A stretch of DNA of 17,597 nt, taken from NCBI GenBank assembly GCA_012800625.1, contig JAAZIY010000177.1, positions 1-17,597 of the forward strand. Reading direction: 5' to 3'. The notes under the pieces were generated by a model. It had not been told where the DNA came from, searched no databases, and saw only the letters and a program-made list of their open reading frames with translations. Position 1 is the first letter of the stretch. Every line of letters begins with the position of its first letter. Shown here one piece after another: positions 1 through 6,834 of this stretch. This DNA is from Lentisphaerota bacterium (GTDB lineage Bacteria > Verrucomicrobiota > Lentisphaeria > Oligosphaerales > Oligosphaeraceae). The translations under genes and the position numbers were made by a program.

Positions 1-807
1 CTGGGGGCCTTGGATGCCGGAGCCGACGGGCTGCGACTCAACCCGGGAAATATCACTGATGTGGACAAAGTGGCCCTGGTCGCCAAACAATGCGCCAAAC
101 TGGGAAAAACCGTGCGCATCGGAGTGAATAGCGGCAGCCTGGAACCCAAAACCGAGGCCCGCCTGGGACGAGGTCCGGAAAGCATGGTGGCCAGCGCCCT
201 GGCATATATTGACATATTCGCACAACAGGGCTGCCAAAACCTGAAAGTCAGCCTGAAATCATCAGACTTGAAAACCAGCGTGCAAGCCGCCCGGCTTTTC
301 GCCGCACAGTCCGACCTGCCACTGCATCTGGGCATCACGGAGGCCGGCAGCCTGAAAAGCGGCCTGCTGAAATCAGCCATCGGCATCGGCGCGCTGCTGC
401 TCGATGGCATAGGCGACACCATCAGAGTAAGCCTTAGCGCCCCGCCGGAGGAAGAGGTGAAGCTGGCCAGAAAAATATTGAACGCCGTCGGCCTGCGACA
501 TGAACGCCCCGAAATTATCGCCTGCCCTACCTGCGGCAGGACCAAAATACGACTCTTCCCTATCGTGGAAGCGGTGGAAAAACTGTTGGACCAAATCGAG
601 GCGGAAGGCAAAAAGCTGCCCTGGCGTAAAATCGCCGTTATGGGCTGCAGCGTGAACGGCCCGGGAGAGGCCAAAGAGGCCGACATAGGCATGGCCGGCG
701 GCAAAGGCAAGGCGGTTATCTTCGAACAGGGCAAAATAACCATGAGCCTGCCGGAAAATGAAATCCTGCCGGTATTCCTGCAAAAAATCCGCGACGCGGC
801 CCGCTAA
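1..807 (+). CDS. ispG: 4-hydroxy-3-methylbut-2-enyl diphosphate synthase (IspG/GcpE), 5'-truncated by the window edge
   Basis: The frame is open from base 1, so only the C-terminal 268 residues are present. IspG converts 2-C-methyl-erythritol 2,4-cyclodiphosphate to HMBPP in the cytosolic MEP isoprenoid pathway, using a [4Fe-4S] cluster. Seen: the end of the TIM-barrel domain (GLRLNPGNI near the start, then GIGDTIRVSL), then the reductase-like domain with ACPTCGRTK (Cys codons at 523 and 532) and GCSVNGPGE (Cys codon 646, Glu codon 667). These are the three cluster cysteines and the Glu ligand known from E. coli IspG. The barrel and the cluster domain are separated by only about 25 residues, so this is the short two-domain form without the large insert of the plant/Chlamydia type. 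The stop at 805-807 is followed by a gene-free stretch. Identification is secure; the start lies outside the window. Confidence 0.96.
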   Translation: MGALDAGADGLRLNPGNITDVDKVALVAKQCAKLGKTVRIGVNSGSLEPKTEARLGRGPESMVASALAYIDIFAQQGCQNLKVSLKSSDLKTSVQAARLFAAQSDLPLHLGITEAGSLKSGLLKSAIGIGALLLDGIGDTIRVSLSAPPEEEVKLARKILNAVGLRHERPEIIACPTCGRTKIRLFPIVEAVEKLLDQIEAEGKKLPWRKIAVMGCSVNGPGEAKEADIGMAGGKGKAVIFEQGKITMSLPENEILPVFLQKIRDAAR

Positions 808-822
808 TCGACTCGTTGCGGC

Positions 823-850
823 TTGACTTAGACGAGTCTAACTTTATATT
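823..850 (+). promoter_or_regulatory. Candidate sigma70-type promoter with a palindrome in its spacer
   Basis: TTGACT (823-828) and TATATT (845-850) each match five of six consensus bases and are 16 bases apart. The palindrome TTAGACGAGTCTAA (828-841, six-base arms around GA) fills most of the spacer, where a repressor would block polymerase. It lies just after ispG and reads toward the metalloregulator gene at 1302, leaving a leader of about 440 bases that would contain all the hairpins listed below. Inference only: both the promoter and the operator are sequence calls, and the long leader is an argument against it being the sole promoter. Confidence 0.4.
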
Positions 851-895
851 AATGTTTTCACGCCCTTATCTTGCTAACGCCGAAAGGCCGTTAGT

Positions 896-914
896 GGCGC
901 CCCTACAGGGCGCC
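896..914. repeat. GC-rich hairpin at the left edge of a repeat element
   Basis: GGCGCCC (896-902) and GGGCGCC (908-914) form a perfect 7-bp stem around a 5-base loop. A run of nine G follows at 921-929. No T-run follows, so it does not look like an intrinsic terminator for ispG. Together with the structures at 935-979 and 982-1047 it appears to be part of one hairpin-rich intergenic element. Confidence 0.6.
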
Positions 915-934
915 GGATTCGGGGGGGGGCTTCT

Positions 935-979
935 ACCCAGGGTGGCGCTCGGCTCCTTCGGAGCCTCGCTTACCCTGGG
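935..979. repeat. Nested inverted repeat (REP/BIME-like element)
   Basis: The outer arms CCCAGGGT (936-943) and ACCCTGGG (972-979) are exact reverse complements. Inside them GGCTCC (951-956) and GGAGCC (960-965) pair around TTC, giving a long two-tier hairpin on either strand. There is no open frame with protein-like character. I recall similar ACCCTGGG/CCTTCGGGG-type elements scattered in other genomes, but I cannot verify that here. REP-like non-coding mobile DNA is the best guess. Confidence 0.6.
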
Positions 980-981
980 CT

Positions 982-1047
982 ACAATAGGTTGCCCCTTCG
1001 GGGCACCAAATGGACAATAGGTTGCCCCTTCGGGGCACCAAATGGAC
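982..1047. repeat. 32-bp perfect tandem duplication, each unit holding a hairpin
   Basis: A 32-base unit (982-1013) is repeated without change at 1014-1045, with two further matching bases at 1046-1047. Each unit contains TGCCCC-TTC-GGGGCA, a 6-bp stem with a tight C-TTC-G type loop (991-1005 and 1023-1037). The duplication adjoins the nested inverted repeat and is probably the variable end of the same element. Confidence 0.9.
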
Positions 1048-1161
1048 TGAATCCCAGAGAAAAATTTGAATTTCAGCCAAAAACTTGCGTTTTTAGACAA
1101 TTTCATCGAGTTTTCCTGCTTTGTCCGGCTCCCTTTTCCTAACAAACCAAAACGGGCAAGC

Positions 1162-1185
1162 GGCTTATACGGCGCCGCATAAGCC
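1162..1185. repeat. 24-bp near-perfect palindrome
   Basis: GGCTTATACGGC (1162-1173) is followed directly by GCCGCATAAGCC (1174-1185), one mismatch away from perfect dyad symmetry with no loop. It ends exactly where the decamer array begins (1186) and lies 117 bases before the metalloregulator start codon. It could be an operator or a repeat-element boundary; neither can be decided from one copy. The rest of 1048-1161 shows nothing recognisable. Confidence 0.55.
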
Positions 1186-1232
1186 CTTCGTGTGCCTTCG
1201 TGCCCTCCCCCCCTTAGTTTGCCTTAGTGGCT
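1186..1232. repeat. Decamer repeat array A
   Basis: Units CTTCGTGTGC, CTTCGTGCCC, then a C-rich interruption, then CTTAGTTTGC and CTTAGTGGCT. This is the most degenerate of the eight arrays. It ends with GTGGCTCAAAG, like the minus-strand reading of array F (GTGGTTCAAG). It lies in the leader of the metalloregulator gene. Confidence 0.75.
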
Positions 1233-1301
1233 CAAAGACTGCGCCTCGCGGAGGCGCGCTTGCCCTTCTCTTTTTGGACATCCTTTACTTTAGGTGGTTG
1301 T

Positions 1302-2006
1302 ATGCGTAACTTGGAAATATCCAGCAGCCTTGAAGACTACTTGGAAGCGATCGCCGAGATCATTGAGAGCGACAAGCACGCTCACAGCAAAGAGATCGCC
1401 GAGCGCCTCAAGGTCTCCACTCCTTCAGTCTCCAACGCCTTGCAGGCGCTGGCGGCCCGCAGTCTGATCAGATATCAGCCGCACTCCCCGGTGACCCTGA
1501 CCCATCGCGGCAAAAGGCTGGCCAATATTATACGGCACCGGCACCAGGTGATGAAACGCTTTTTTGCCAATATCCTTAAGCTCTCCGAAGAGGAGGCCGA
1601 TGATTTCGCCTGCAAAACCGAACACATACTCACCGAAAAATACAAGGATCGCTTTGTCGCCCTGGCCGACGCCATCGAAAACCGCCAGGACTGCGCCGGA
1701 CTGCGCCACTACCTGGAACGGCACCTGCCCAGCATCGAGGGGGAGGACAGCGAGCTAATCTCCCTGGACCTGCTGCCCCTGGGGCACGAGGCCACCGTGG
1801 TGAACATCAGCGAAAACCTGCCCGGCATCAAGAAATTCGCCGATATTGGCCTGGTGCACGGCAGCCTGCTGCAGATGGAGGGCAAGGCCCCCTTTGGCGA
1901 CCTGATCCGCATCCGTGTCATGGAAAGCCGCCTTTCCATGCGCGAGAAAGACGCCGCCAATATCTGGGTTAAGCCCTTGAGCATGAGCGCCAACGCAGCG
2001 GGGTAG
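1302..2006 (+). CDS. DtxR/MntR-family metal-dependent regulator with C-terminal FeoA-like domain
   Basis: 234 residues. The ATG at 1302 is chosen over the upstream GTG at 1227 because AGGTGG lies just before it and family similarity starts here. Residues about 5-70 form the winged helix (recognition helix near 39-50, STPSVSNALQAL). Residues about 75-130 form the metal-binding and dimerisation region. Residues about 155-228 resemble the FeoA/SH3-like domain of long DtxR proteins. Putative metal ligands by motif alignment are D12 and E15 (LEDYLEAI, as in MntR), H81, C104, E107 and H108 (CKTEH, as in DtxR). The family represses or activates Fe or Mn transport genes when metal-bound; the actual metal is not clear, as the ligand set mixes Mn and Fe types. 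hflX follows 2 bases after the stop, so the two are co-transcribed. No transporter gene is nearby. Confidence 0.9.
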   Translation: MRNLEISSSLEDYLEAIAEIIESDKHAHSKEIAERLKVSTPSVSNALQALAARSLIRYQPHSPVTLTHRGKRLANIIRHRHQVMKRFFANILKLSEEEADDFACKTEHILTEKYKDRFVALADAIENRQDCAGLRHYLERHLPSIEGEDSELISLDLLPLGHEATVVNISENLPGIKKFADIGLVHGSLLQMEGKAPFGDLIRIRVMESRLSMREKDAANIWVKPLSMSANAAG

Positions 2007-2008
2007 GC

Positions 2009-3307
2009 ATGACGAAACGCAAATATTTGGGCGAAGAGGCCGACCAGACGCGCCTGCCGCTGGCCTACCTGGTCGGCGTGCAAAGCCAGGGCATGAGCGC
2101 CGACGAGGCCAAAGACCTGCTCGCCGAGCTTGCCGAGCTTACTGACACGCTAGGGCTGCCGCAGGCCGGCTCCTGCCTGGCACGCCTGCGCGAGCCTAAC
2201 CCGGCACTGCTGCTGGGCAGCGGCAAGGCCAAAGAAATCATCGAAGAGGCAAAAAATGCCGGTGCCGACCTCATCATCATTGACGAGATGCTTAGCCCAG
2301 TGCAGCAACGCAACTGGGAAGAGCTGAGCGAACTAGCCGTCATTGACCGGCAAGAGGTCATCCTGGATATCTTCGCGGCTCGCGCCCAGACCAACGAGGC
2401 CAGGCTGCAAGTGGCCCTGGCCAAAGCCAATTACGATCTGCCCAGACTGACGCGCAAATGGACTCATCTGCACCGCCAGCGCGGCATGAGCGGCGGCTTG
2501 GGCGGCAGAGCCGAAGGCGAACAGCAACTGGAACTGGACCAAAGGCAGGTGCGCGACCGCATCGCCAAGCTGGGAAAACAGCTCGATGAAGTGCGCAAAC
2601 AGCGCCAGGTGCAGCGCAGCAAACGACTGCGCAAACCCCTGCCCGTGGCCGCCATCGTGGGCTATACCAACGCCGGCAAGTCCTCCCTGCTCAATCAGCT
2701 CACCGCCGCGCAGCTCCTGGTCGAAAACAAACTCTTCGCCACCCTGGACCCGACTCTCAGACGCCTGCAGCTGCCTGGAGGCCTGGAACTGCTGCTGGGA
2801 GACACCGTCGGATTTATTCGCAAACTGCCGCATCTGCTCGTGGAGGCATTTAAGTCAACCCTCGAAGAGACCCGGCTGGCGGATTATATTATCGAGGTGC
2901 TCGATGCCAGCAGCGGAGACAATCTCCTGGAGTTCCATCAGACCACACAGAATGTGCTCGAGGAAATCGGCGCCGGGCTAAAGCCGGGTATCATCGTGCT
3001 CAATAAAATCGATCTGGTGCCTGACAAACTCAGCAGGCAAAGATTGTTACGCAAATTCCCCGATGCCATCCTGGTTTCGGCCAAAACCGGGGAGGGCTTG
3101 CCTCAGCTGCTTGAAAGCCTGGTGCAGCAGAGCAGCGCACTGATGCGCGAAATGCGCCTGCTGGTGCCCCATGAACGCTATGACATCATGAAAACCATAC
3201 GCAGCCAATGCTCCATAAACCAGGAAAAATATAATGAGCAGGGCGTCGAACTCAGTCTCAGGGCGCCGAAAAGCTGCCAGGCAATCCTGGAAGAGTTCGC
3301 ACTCTGA
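2009..3307 (+). CDS. hflX: GTPase HflX
   Basis: 432 residues, close to the usual size of the family. HflX is a cytosolic ribosome-binding GTPase that splits stalled or stressed 70S ribosomes. Seen: the N-terminal HflX domain (about 15-185, including LLLGSGKAKEI and the Gly-rich GGLGGRAEGE segment), a basic helical stretch (about 185-212), then the G domain with G1 GYTNAGKS (218-225), G2-region TLDPT (245-249), G3 DTVGF (265-269), G4 NKID (332-335) and G5 SAKTGEG (357-363), then a short C-terminal domain. The ATG lies 2 bases after the stop of the regulator gene. This coupling means the GTPase may be made with the metalloregulator, but hflX neighbours vary widely and I infer no functional link. 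The gene ends 67 bases before mutL. Confidence 0.96.
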   Translation: MTKRKYLGEEADQTRLPLAYLVGVQSQGMSADEAKDLLAELAELTDTLGLPQAGSCLARLREPNPALLLGSGKAKEIIEEAKNAGADLIIIDEMLSPVQQRNWEELSELAVIDRQEVILDIFAARAQTNEARLQVALAKANYDLPRLTRKWTHLHRQRGMSGGLGGRAEGEQQLELDQRQVRDRIAKLGKQLDEVRKQRQVQRSKRLRKPLPVAAIVGYTNAGKSSLLNQLTAAQLLVENKLFATLDPTLRRLQLPGGLELLLGDTVGFIRKLPHLLVEAFKSTLEETRLADYIIEVLDASSGDNLLEFHQTTQNVLEEIGAGLKPGIIVLNKIDLVPDKLSRQRLLRKFPDAILVSAKTGEGLPQLLESLVQQSSALMREMRLLVPHERYDIMKTIRSQCSINQEKYNEQGVELSLRAPKSCQAILEEFAL

Positions 3308-3316
3308 AATGAAAGC

Positions 3317-3335
3317 AAGGGTTTTACCAACCCTT
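3317..3335. repeat. Hairpin after hflX, overlapping array B
   Basis: AAGGGTT (3317-3323) and AACCCTT (3329-3335) form a 7-bp stem with a 5-base loop. The right arm is the start of the decamer array. No T-run follows, so termination here is doubtful. Confidence 0.45.
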
Positions 3336-3370
3336 AGTGTCTCTTAGTGTCTCTTAGTGTCTCTTAGTGT
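3331..3370. repeat. Decamer repeat array B
   Basis: Four units in perfect 10-bp register, CCCTTAGTGT followed by three identical CTCTTAGTGT units, then CC. This is the cleanest array in the window. The mutL ATG begins at 3375, four bases after the last unit, so the array occupies the whole position of a ribosome-binding site. Left boundary CAACCCTTAGTGT and right boundary GTGTCCAAA recur in array E. Confidence 0.92.
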
Positions 3371-3374
3371 CCAA

Positions 3375-5204
3375 ATGAATGTAATCCGCATATTATCAGC
3401 CGAGGTAGCCGGTCGCATCGCCGCCGGCGAGGTGGTCGAGCGCCCGGCCTCGGTGATGAAAGAGCTGGTCGAAAACTCCATAGACGCCGGCGCCAGGCGC
3501 ATACGCGTCTTTGCCGAGCAGGGCGGGCAGAAGCTGCTGCAAGTCATAGATGACGGCTGCGGCATGAACCGGCAAGACGCCCTGCTCTGCCTCGAGGCCC
3601 ATGCCACCAGTAAAATCCGCCAGGAAAGCGACGTCGGCCAAATCCACACCCTGGGCTTTCGCGGCGAGGCCTTACCCAGCATCTCCTCGGTGTCCAGGTT
3701 CCATTTGCAGACCCGTCAAAAGGAGGCCCTGGCCGGCACCGAGGTATTGGTCAACTACGGTCGCATCGAGGATGTCCAGGACTGCGGCGCCGCACCGGGG
3801 ACCAATATCAAGGTCTCGTATATATTCGGCAATCTGCCTGCCAGGCGCAAATTCCTCAAAAGTCCGGCCACGGAGGACTCTTACCTCGAGGAGAGCATGC
3901 TGCTGCTGGCGCTGTCGCGTCCCGACATTGCTTTCGAGCTAAGCTTGAACAAGCGTTTAGTCATACAAGTCGGTGCGGCTCAGGACATTGCCTCGCGCGC
4001 CGCCATGCTGCTGGGCAAAGAGGCCTTTGCCGCCATGCTGCCGGTGGACTACAGCGAGGACCAGGTGCGCGTCTACGGCTATGTCAGCAAACCGGGCTTC
4101 ACGCGCAGTTCGCGGCAGGAGCAGCGCGTCATCGTCAATGGCCGCGCCGCCAGCTCGGCCACGGTCTACTTCGGTATCCGCGACGCCTACGACAGGCTCA
4201 TACCCAAGGGGCGTTATCCGGCGGTCATCCTGTATATTGAGCTTGAGGCCGACCGTGTTGACGTCAATATCCACCCCACCAAGCACGAGGTGCGTTTCCG
4301 CGACTCCCACAAGGTGTCCGCCATTATTGCCGCCGCCCTGCGCCAGGCGCTGCGCAGCCTGCCCGGGGGTGCCGAGCCGGCTCTCAGCCCGGCTGCCGCC
4401 TTCGCTCCCGCCGCCGACGACCCCGTTGCCCTGCCCCAATTCACTCCGGCCAGCCTGCCCTCTGGCGCAGCTGCCCCTTTGCCCTTCAATCCGCCGCCCT
4501 TGCAGCCGGCCTTCTCCTTCCAAGGAGCCGGGCCGGGCGGCGGCGCAGTGCCGGCGACGACTGGCCAGCAGACTGGCCTTGAAGACGAAAGTGACTGGGC
4601 CGAACCCAGCTCATCAGCTCCCCCCGCCGACGACACTCTGAAAGGCCTGCGCATTTTAAGCCGTCTGGGCAAGAAACATTTGCTCGCCGAGGCCTCCAGC
4701 GGCCTGGTGGTGGTTGATCTGGCGGCGGCTCAACAGCGCATCCTTTTCGAGCGCCTGCTGGCCAACTTGAAGCATAGCAAAGTGGAGCAGCAACAGCTGC
4801 TGATGCCCATCAGCGTGGACTTAAGCCCGGACGAAAGCCGCTTTTTGCTCGCCAGCCTGCCTCAGTTCCAGTCGTTGGGCTTCTCCCTGGAGCACTTTGG
4901 CGGACACAGTTTTCTGATTACCGCGCTGCCGGCCAGCATGCCGGAACAGGACTTCTCGCTTACTTTGCGTGACATCATCGACGATTTGCGCAGCAACAAC
5001 CTAAGCAACCGTCAAAACGTCATGCATCTGGCGCAGACCGCTAGCCGCCACGCCGCCAGGGTGGGCAGTCATCTGCAGGCAAATGACCTGCAATTTATTC
5101 TGACTGCGCTCACCCGCTGTCAAATGCCATATTCCTGCCCGGCCGGCAAGCCAGTCATGCTGCATATCAGCTATGCCGAGCTGAGCAAAAGATTCAAGCA
5201 ATGA
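3375..5204 (+). CDS. mutL: DNA mismatch repair protein MutL, endonuclease motifs degenerate
   Basis: 609 residues. MutL couples MutS mismatch recognition to strand excision. The N-terminal GHKL ATPase is intact: ELVENSIDAG (30-39, catalytic E30 and N34), DDGCGM (59-64), ATSKI (77-81), TLGFRGEAL (92-100) and IHPTKHEVRF (299-308). A Pro/Ala-rich linker spans about 330-420, followed by the dimerisation domain. In endonuclease-type MutL this domain has DQHA(X)2E(X)4E and CPHGRP. Here the equivalents read DLAAAQQRILFE (448-459) and CPAGKP (588-593), lacking the expected His and Glu ligands, so nicking activity is probably absent. The ATG at 3375 is chosen because the conserved region starts at once; the GTG at 3357 would lie inside the repeat array. 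No Shine-Dalgarno sequence is visible. No mutS or mutH is nearby. Confidence 0.95.
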   Translation: MNVIRILSAEVAGRIAAGEVVERPASVMKELVENSIDAGARRIRVFAEQGGQKLLQVIDDGCGMNRQDALLCLEAHATSKIRQESDVGQIHTLGFRGEALPSISSVSRFHLQTRQKEALAGTEVLVNYGRIEDVQDCGAAPGTNIKVSYIFGNLPARRKFLKSPATEDSYLEESMLLLALSRPDIAFELSLNKRLVIQVGAAQDIASRAAMLLGKEAFAAMLPVDYSEDQVRVYGYVSKPGFTRSSRQEQRVIVNGRAASSATVYFGIRDAYDRLIPKGRYPAVILYIELEADRVDVNIHPTKHEVRFRDSHKVSAIIAAALRQALRSLPGGAEPALSPAAAFAPAADDPVALPQFTPASLPSGAAAPLPFNPPPLQPAFSFQGAGPGGGAVPATTGQQTGLEDESDWAEPSSSAPPADDTLKGLRILSRLGKKHLLAEASSGLVVVDLAAAQQRILFERLLANLKHSKVEQQQLLMPISVDLSPDESRFLLASLPQFQSLGFSLEHFGGHSFLITALPASMPEQDFSLTLRDIIDDLRSNNLSNRQNVMHLAQTASRHAARVGSHLQANDLQFILTALTRCQMPYSCPAGKPVMLHISYAELSKRFKQ

Positions 5205-5210
5205 CCCTCC

Positions 5211-5250
5211 CCTTAGTGTAGCTTCGTGTGCCTTCGTGTGTCTTTGTGTC
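5211..5250. repeat. Decamer repeat array C
   Basis: Four units in 10-bp register: CCTTAGTGTA, GCTTCGTGTG, CCTTCGTGTG and TCTTTGTGTC, starting 7 bases after the mutL stop and followed by CTCCCCCC. This C-rich right boundary also follows arrays A and G. Confidence 0.9.
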
Positions 5251-5317
5251 CTCCCCCCTGCATTATTTGCCGGCGCAATTCAGCGGGTTACAGTATTTTA
5301 GCAAAACGGCATTATTT

Positions 5318-5323
5318 TATACT
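5318..5323 (+). promoter_or_regulatory. Possible -10 element for the Sel1-repeat gene
   Basis: TATACT (five of six consensus bases) lies in a locally AT-rich patch 35 bases before the start codon at 5358. No convincing -35 hexamer is found 16-18 bases upstream, so this is a weak call. GAGGA at 5347-5351 is a good ribosome-binding site for 5358. Confidence 0.25.
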
Positions 5324-5357
5324 GATTACTGCCCCTAGTACCGCCCGAGGACTTCCC

Positions 5358-6700
5358 ATGCGCCTTTCAGCCCGCCACCGACTTTGTCTTTTTCTTAGCC
5401 TGCTTTTGTTTGCCCCGCCCATGTTTGCCGCCTGGTGGTGGCCTTTCGGCGGCAAGAAGAGCAAGCCCATCTCCAGCCAGCCTGATTTGGGCAAGCGCGC
5501 CCCCATCAAGGTCAGCGACAAGCCTACGGGCAAGGAGGACCAAGTCTCTGTAGAGCGCCTGCAAAGCTGGCCAAAAACGGCAATGCCAATGCCCAGGTCG
5601 CCCTGGGTAAAATCTACTTTGACGGTTTGCTCGAGCAGAAGCAGAACCATAAGAAGGCCTTCGAGCTTTTCACCCAGGCAGCCGAACAGGGCAGCCCGCA
5701 GGCCATGTTCAATCTGGGGCTTTGCTATGACGGCGGCTTCGGCGTCAAAAAAAACCAGGCCGAGGCGCTGCGCTGGTACAATCAGGCCGCCGAGACCGGC
5801 CTGCCCGAAGCGCAGTTGAGCGCCGCCATACTGGCCGAACGCAGCGGCGATTACGCCACCGCCCTGCATTTCCTCAAGCTGCGAGCCAATGCCGGAGACA
5901 CCGGAGCAATGCACCGCGTGGCCAGCTTCCTGCTTAACGGACTGGGAGGACCAGCCAATCCGGAAGAGGCGATAAGCTACCTGCTCGAAGCCGCCAGACA
6001 GGGAGACAGCCGCTCACAGGTGCTCCTGGCAGACTGCTATCAAAGCGGCATAGGCGTGGAACGCAACTATCACGAGATGTTTAACTGGCTTACCCTGGCC
6101 GCACAGGACGGAGACCCGGAGGCGCAGGCAAAGCTGGGCTACTGCTACCAGAAAGGCCTGGGCATAGCCGCCAACCCCGAACTGGCATACTCCTGGTTTA
6201 AAACCGCCGCCACCGCAGCCTACGGACCAGCCCTGGTACATCTGGGAGACTGCTATCGCTACGGCGACGGAACCGCCCTGGACTACCAAAAAGCCTACGA
6301 AAGCTACCGCAGCGCAGCCGAACTCAATGAGCCTAGCGGAGCTTTCAACCTGGCCGTGGCCTACAGCGAAGGCATGGGCGCCGAAATGTCGGAGACAGAG
6401 GCATTCAAATGGATGAAAAAAGCGGCCGACGAAAACCTGGCCCTGGCGCAAATTCAATTGGGACTGTATCTGCAGAGGGGCTACGGCATTGACAAAGCAG
6501 ACCCGCAGCTGGCGCTGGAATACTTCCAAAAGGCGGCTTTGCTCGATGAACCTCTAGCCATGCTGCAAAGCGCAAAATGCTACATGGAAGGAACGGGCAC
6601 TGAAAAAAATCCGGAAAAAGCCAAATACTGGCTTGCCAAAGCCGCGGCGCTGGGAAACCGGGAGGCTCTAACGCTGTATGAACAATACTTCCCGCAATAA
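5358..6700 (+). CDS. Exported Sel1-like (SLR) repeat protein, interrupted by a -1 frameshift
   Basis: Two frames make one gene. From the ATG at 5358 (GAGGA six bases upstream) frame 1 gives a signal peptide (RHR basic end, LCLFLSLLLF core, probable cleavage after MFA or FAA), then WWWPFGG and a polar linker up to ERLQ (codons ending 5564). Sel1 repeats begin in the -1 frame from about 5564 (KLAKNGNANAQVALG) and run to the stop at 6698-6700. About ten repeats of 32-40 residues follow, most with A-x-LG-x-x-Y-x-x-G and a closing AAE/AAxxG. The second frame has no ATG, GTG or TTG before TTG 5627, which lies inside a repeat, so it cannot start well alone. One extra A in the AAA run at 5563-5565 would restore a single frame of about 447 residues. 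This is a real recent mutation or a sequence error. SLR proteins act as periplasmic scaffolds; the specific role is unknown. Confidence 0.8.
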
Positions 6701-6734
6701 ATATGAGCAGTGCCCCCGTAGACCAGGTTCAGGA

Positions 6735-6762
6735 TCACTAAGACACACGAAGATACACCTAG
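6735..6762. repeat. Decamer repeat array D (minus orientation)
   Basis: On the plus strand three units, CACTAAGACA, CACGAAGATA and CACCTAGAAC, in 10-bp register; on the minus strand these read as CTTAGTG/CTTCGTG-type units. It lies in the 134-base gap between the Sel1 gene and panB. Little else is visible in that gap, and no clear promoter. Confidence 0.8.
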
Positions 6763-6834
6763 AACCTCTCTTTAGCCGTCTTGCCTAGACTTCATTGCCC
6801 TGCCCCGTTTTTCTCTCCAACCCGAATTTCAGCC

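Noticed and set aside
810..838. GACTCGT/ACGAGTC inverted repeat as the ispG terminator
   Set aside because: The loop is 15 bases and no T-run follows; the overlapping shorter palindrome at 828-841 is the better-defined structure.
816..1142. Open frame of 108 codons through the hairpin element
   Set aside because: It translates the repeats and the G9 run, has no start signal and no protein-like pattern.
3331..3370. Decamer arrays as CRISPR repeats
   Set aside because: Units are 10 bases, directly joined, with no unique spacers of constant length and no cas genes.
3973..4641. Plus-strand open frame (222 codons) within mutL in another frame
   Set aside because: Pro/Arg/Ser-rich composition typical of an out-of-frame reading; mutL motifs run through it on both sides.
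5571..5580. Programmed -1 frameshift at the A5 run in the Sel1 gene
   Set aside because: No X-XXY-YYZ heptamer in the correct phase, and the Sel1-like residues of the second frame (KLAKNG) already begin upstream of it, so the shift must be earlier.
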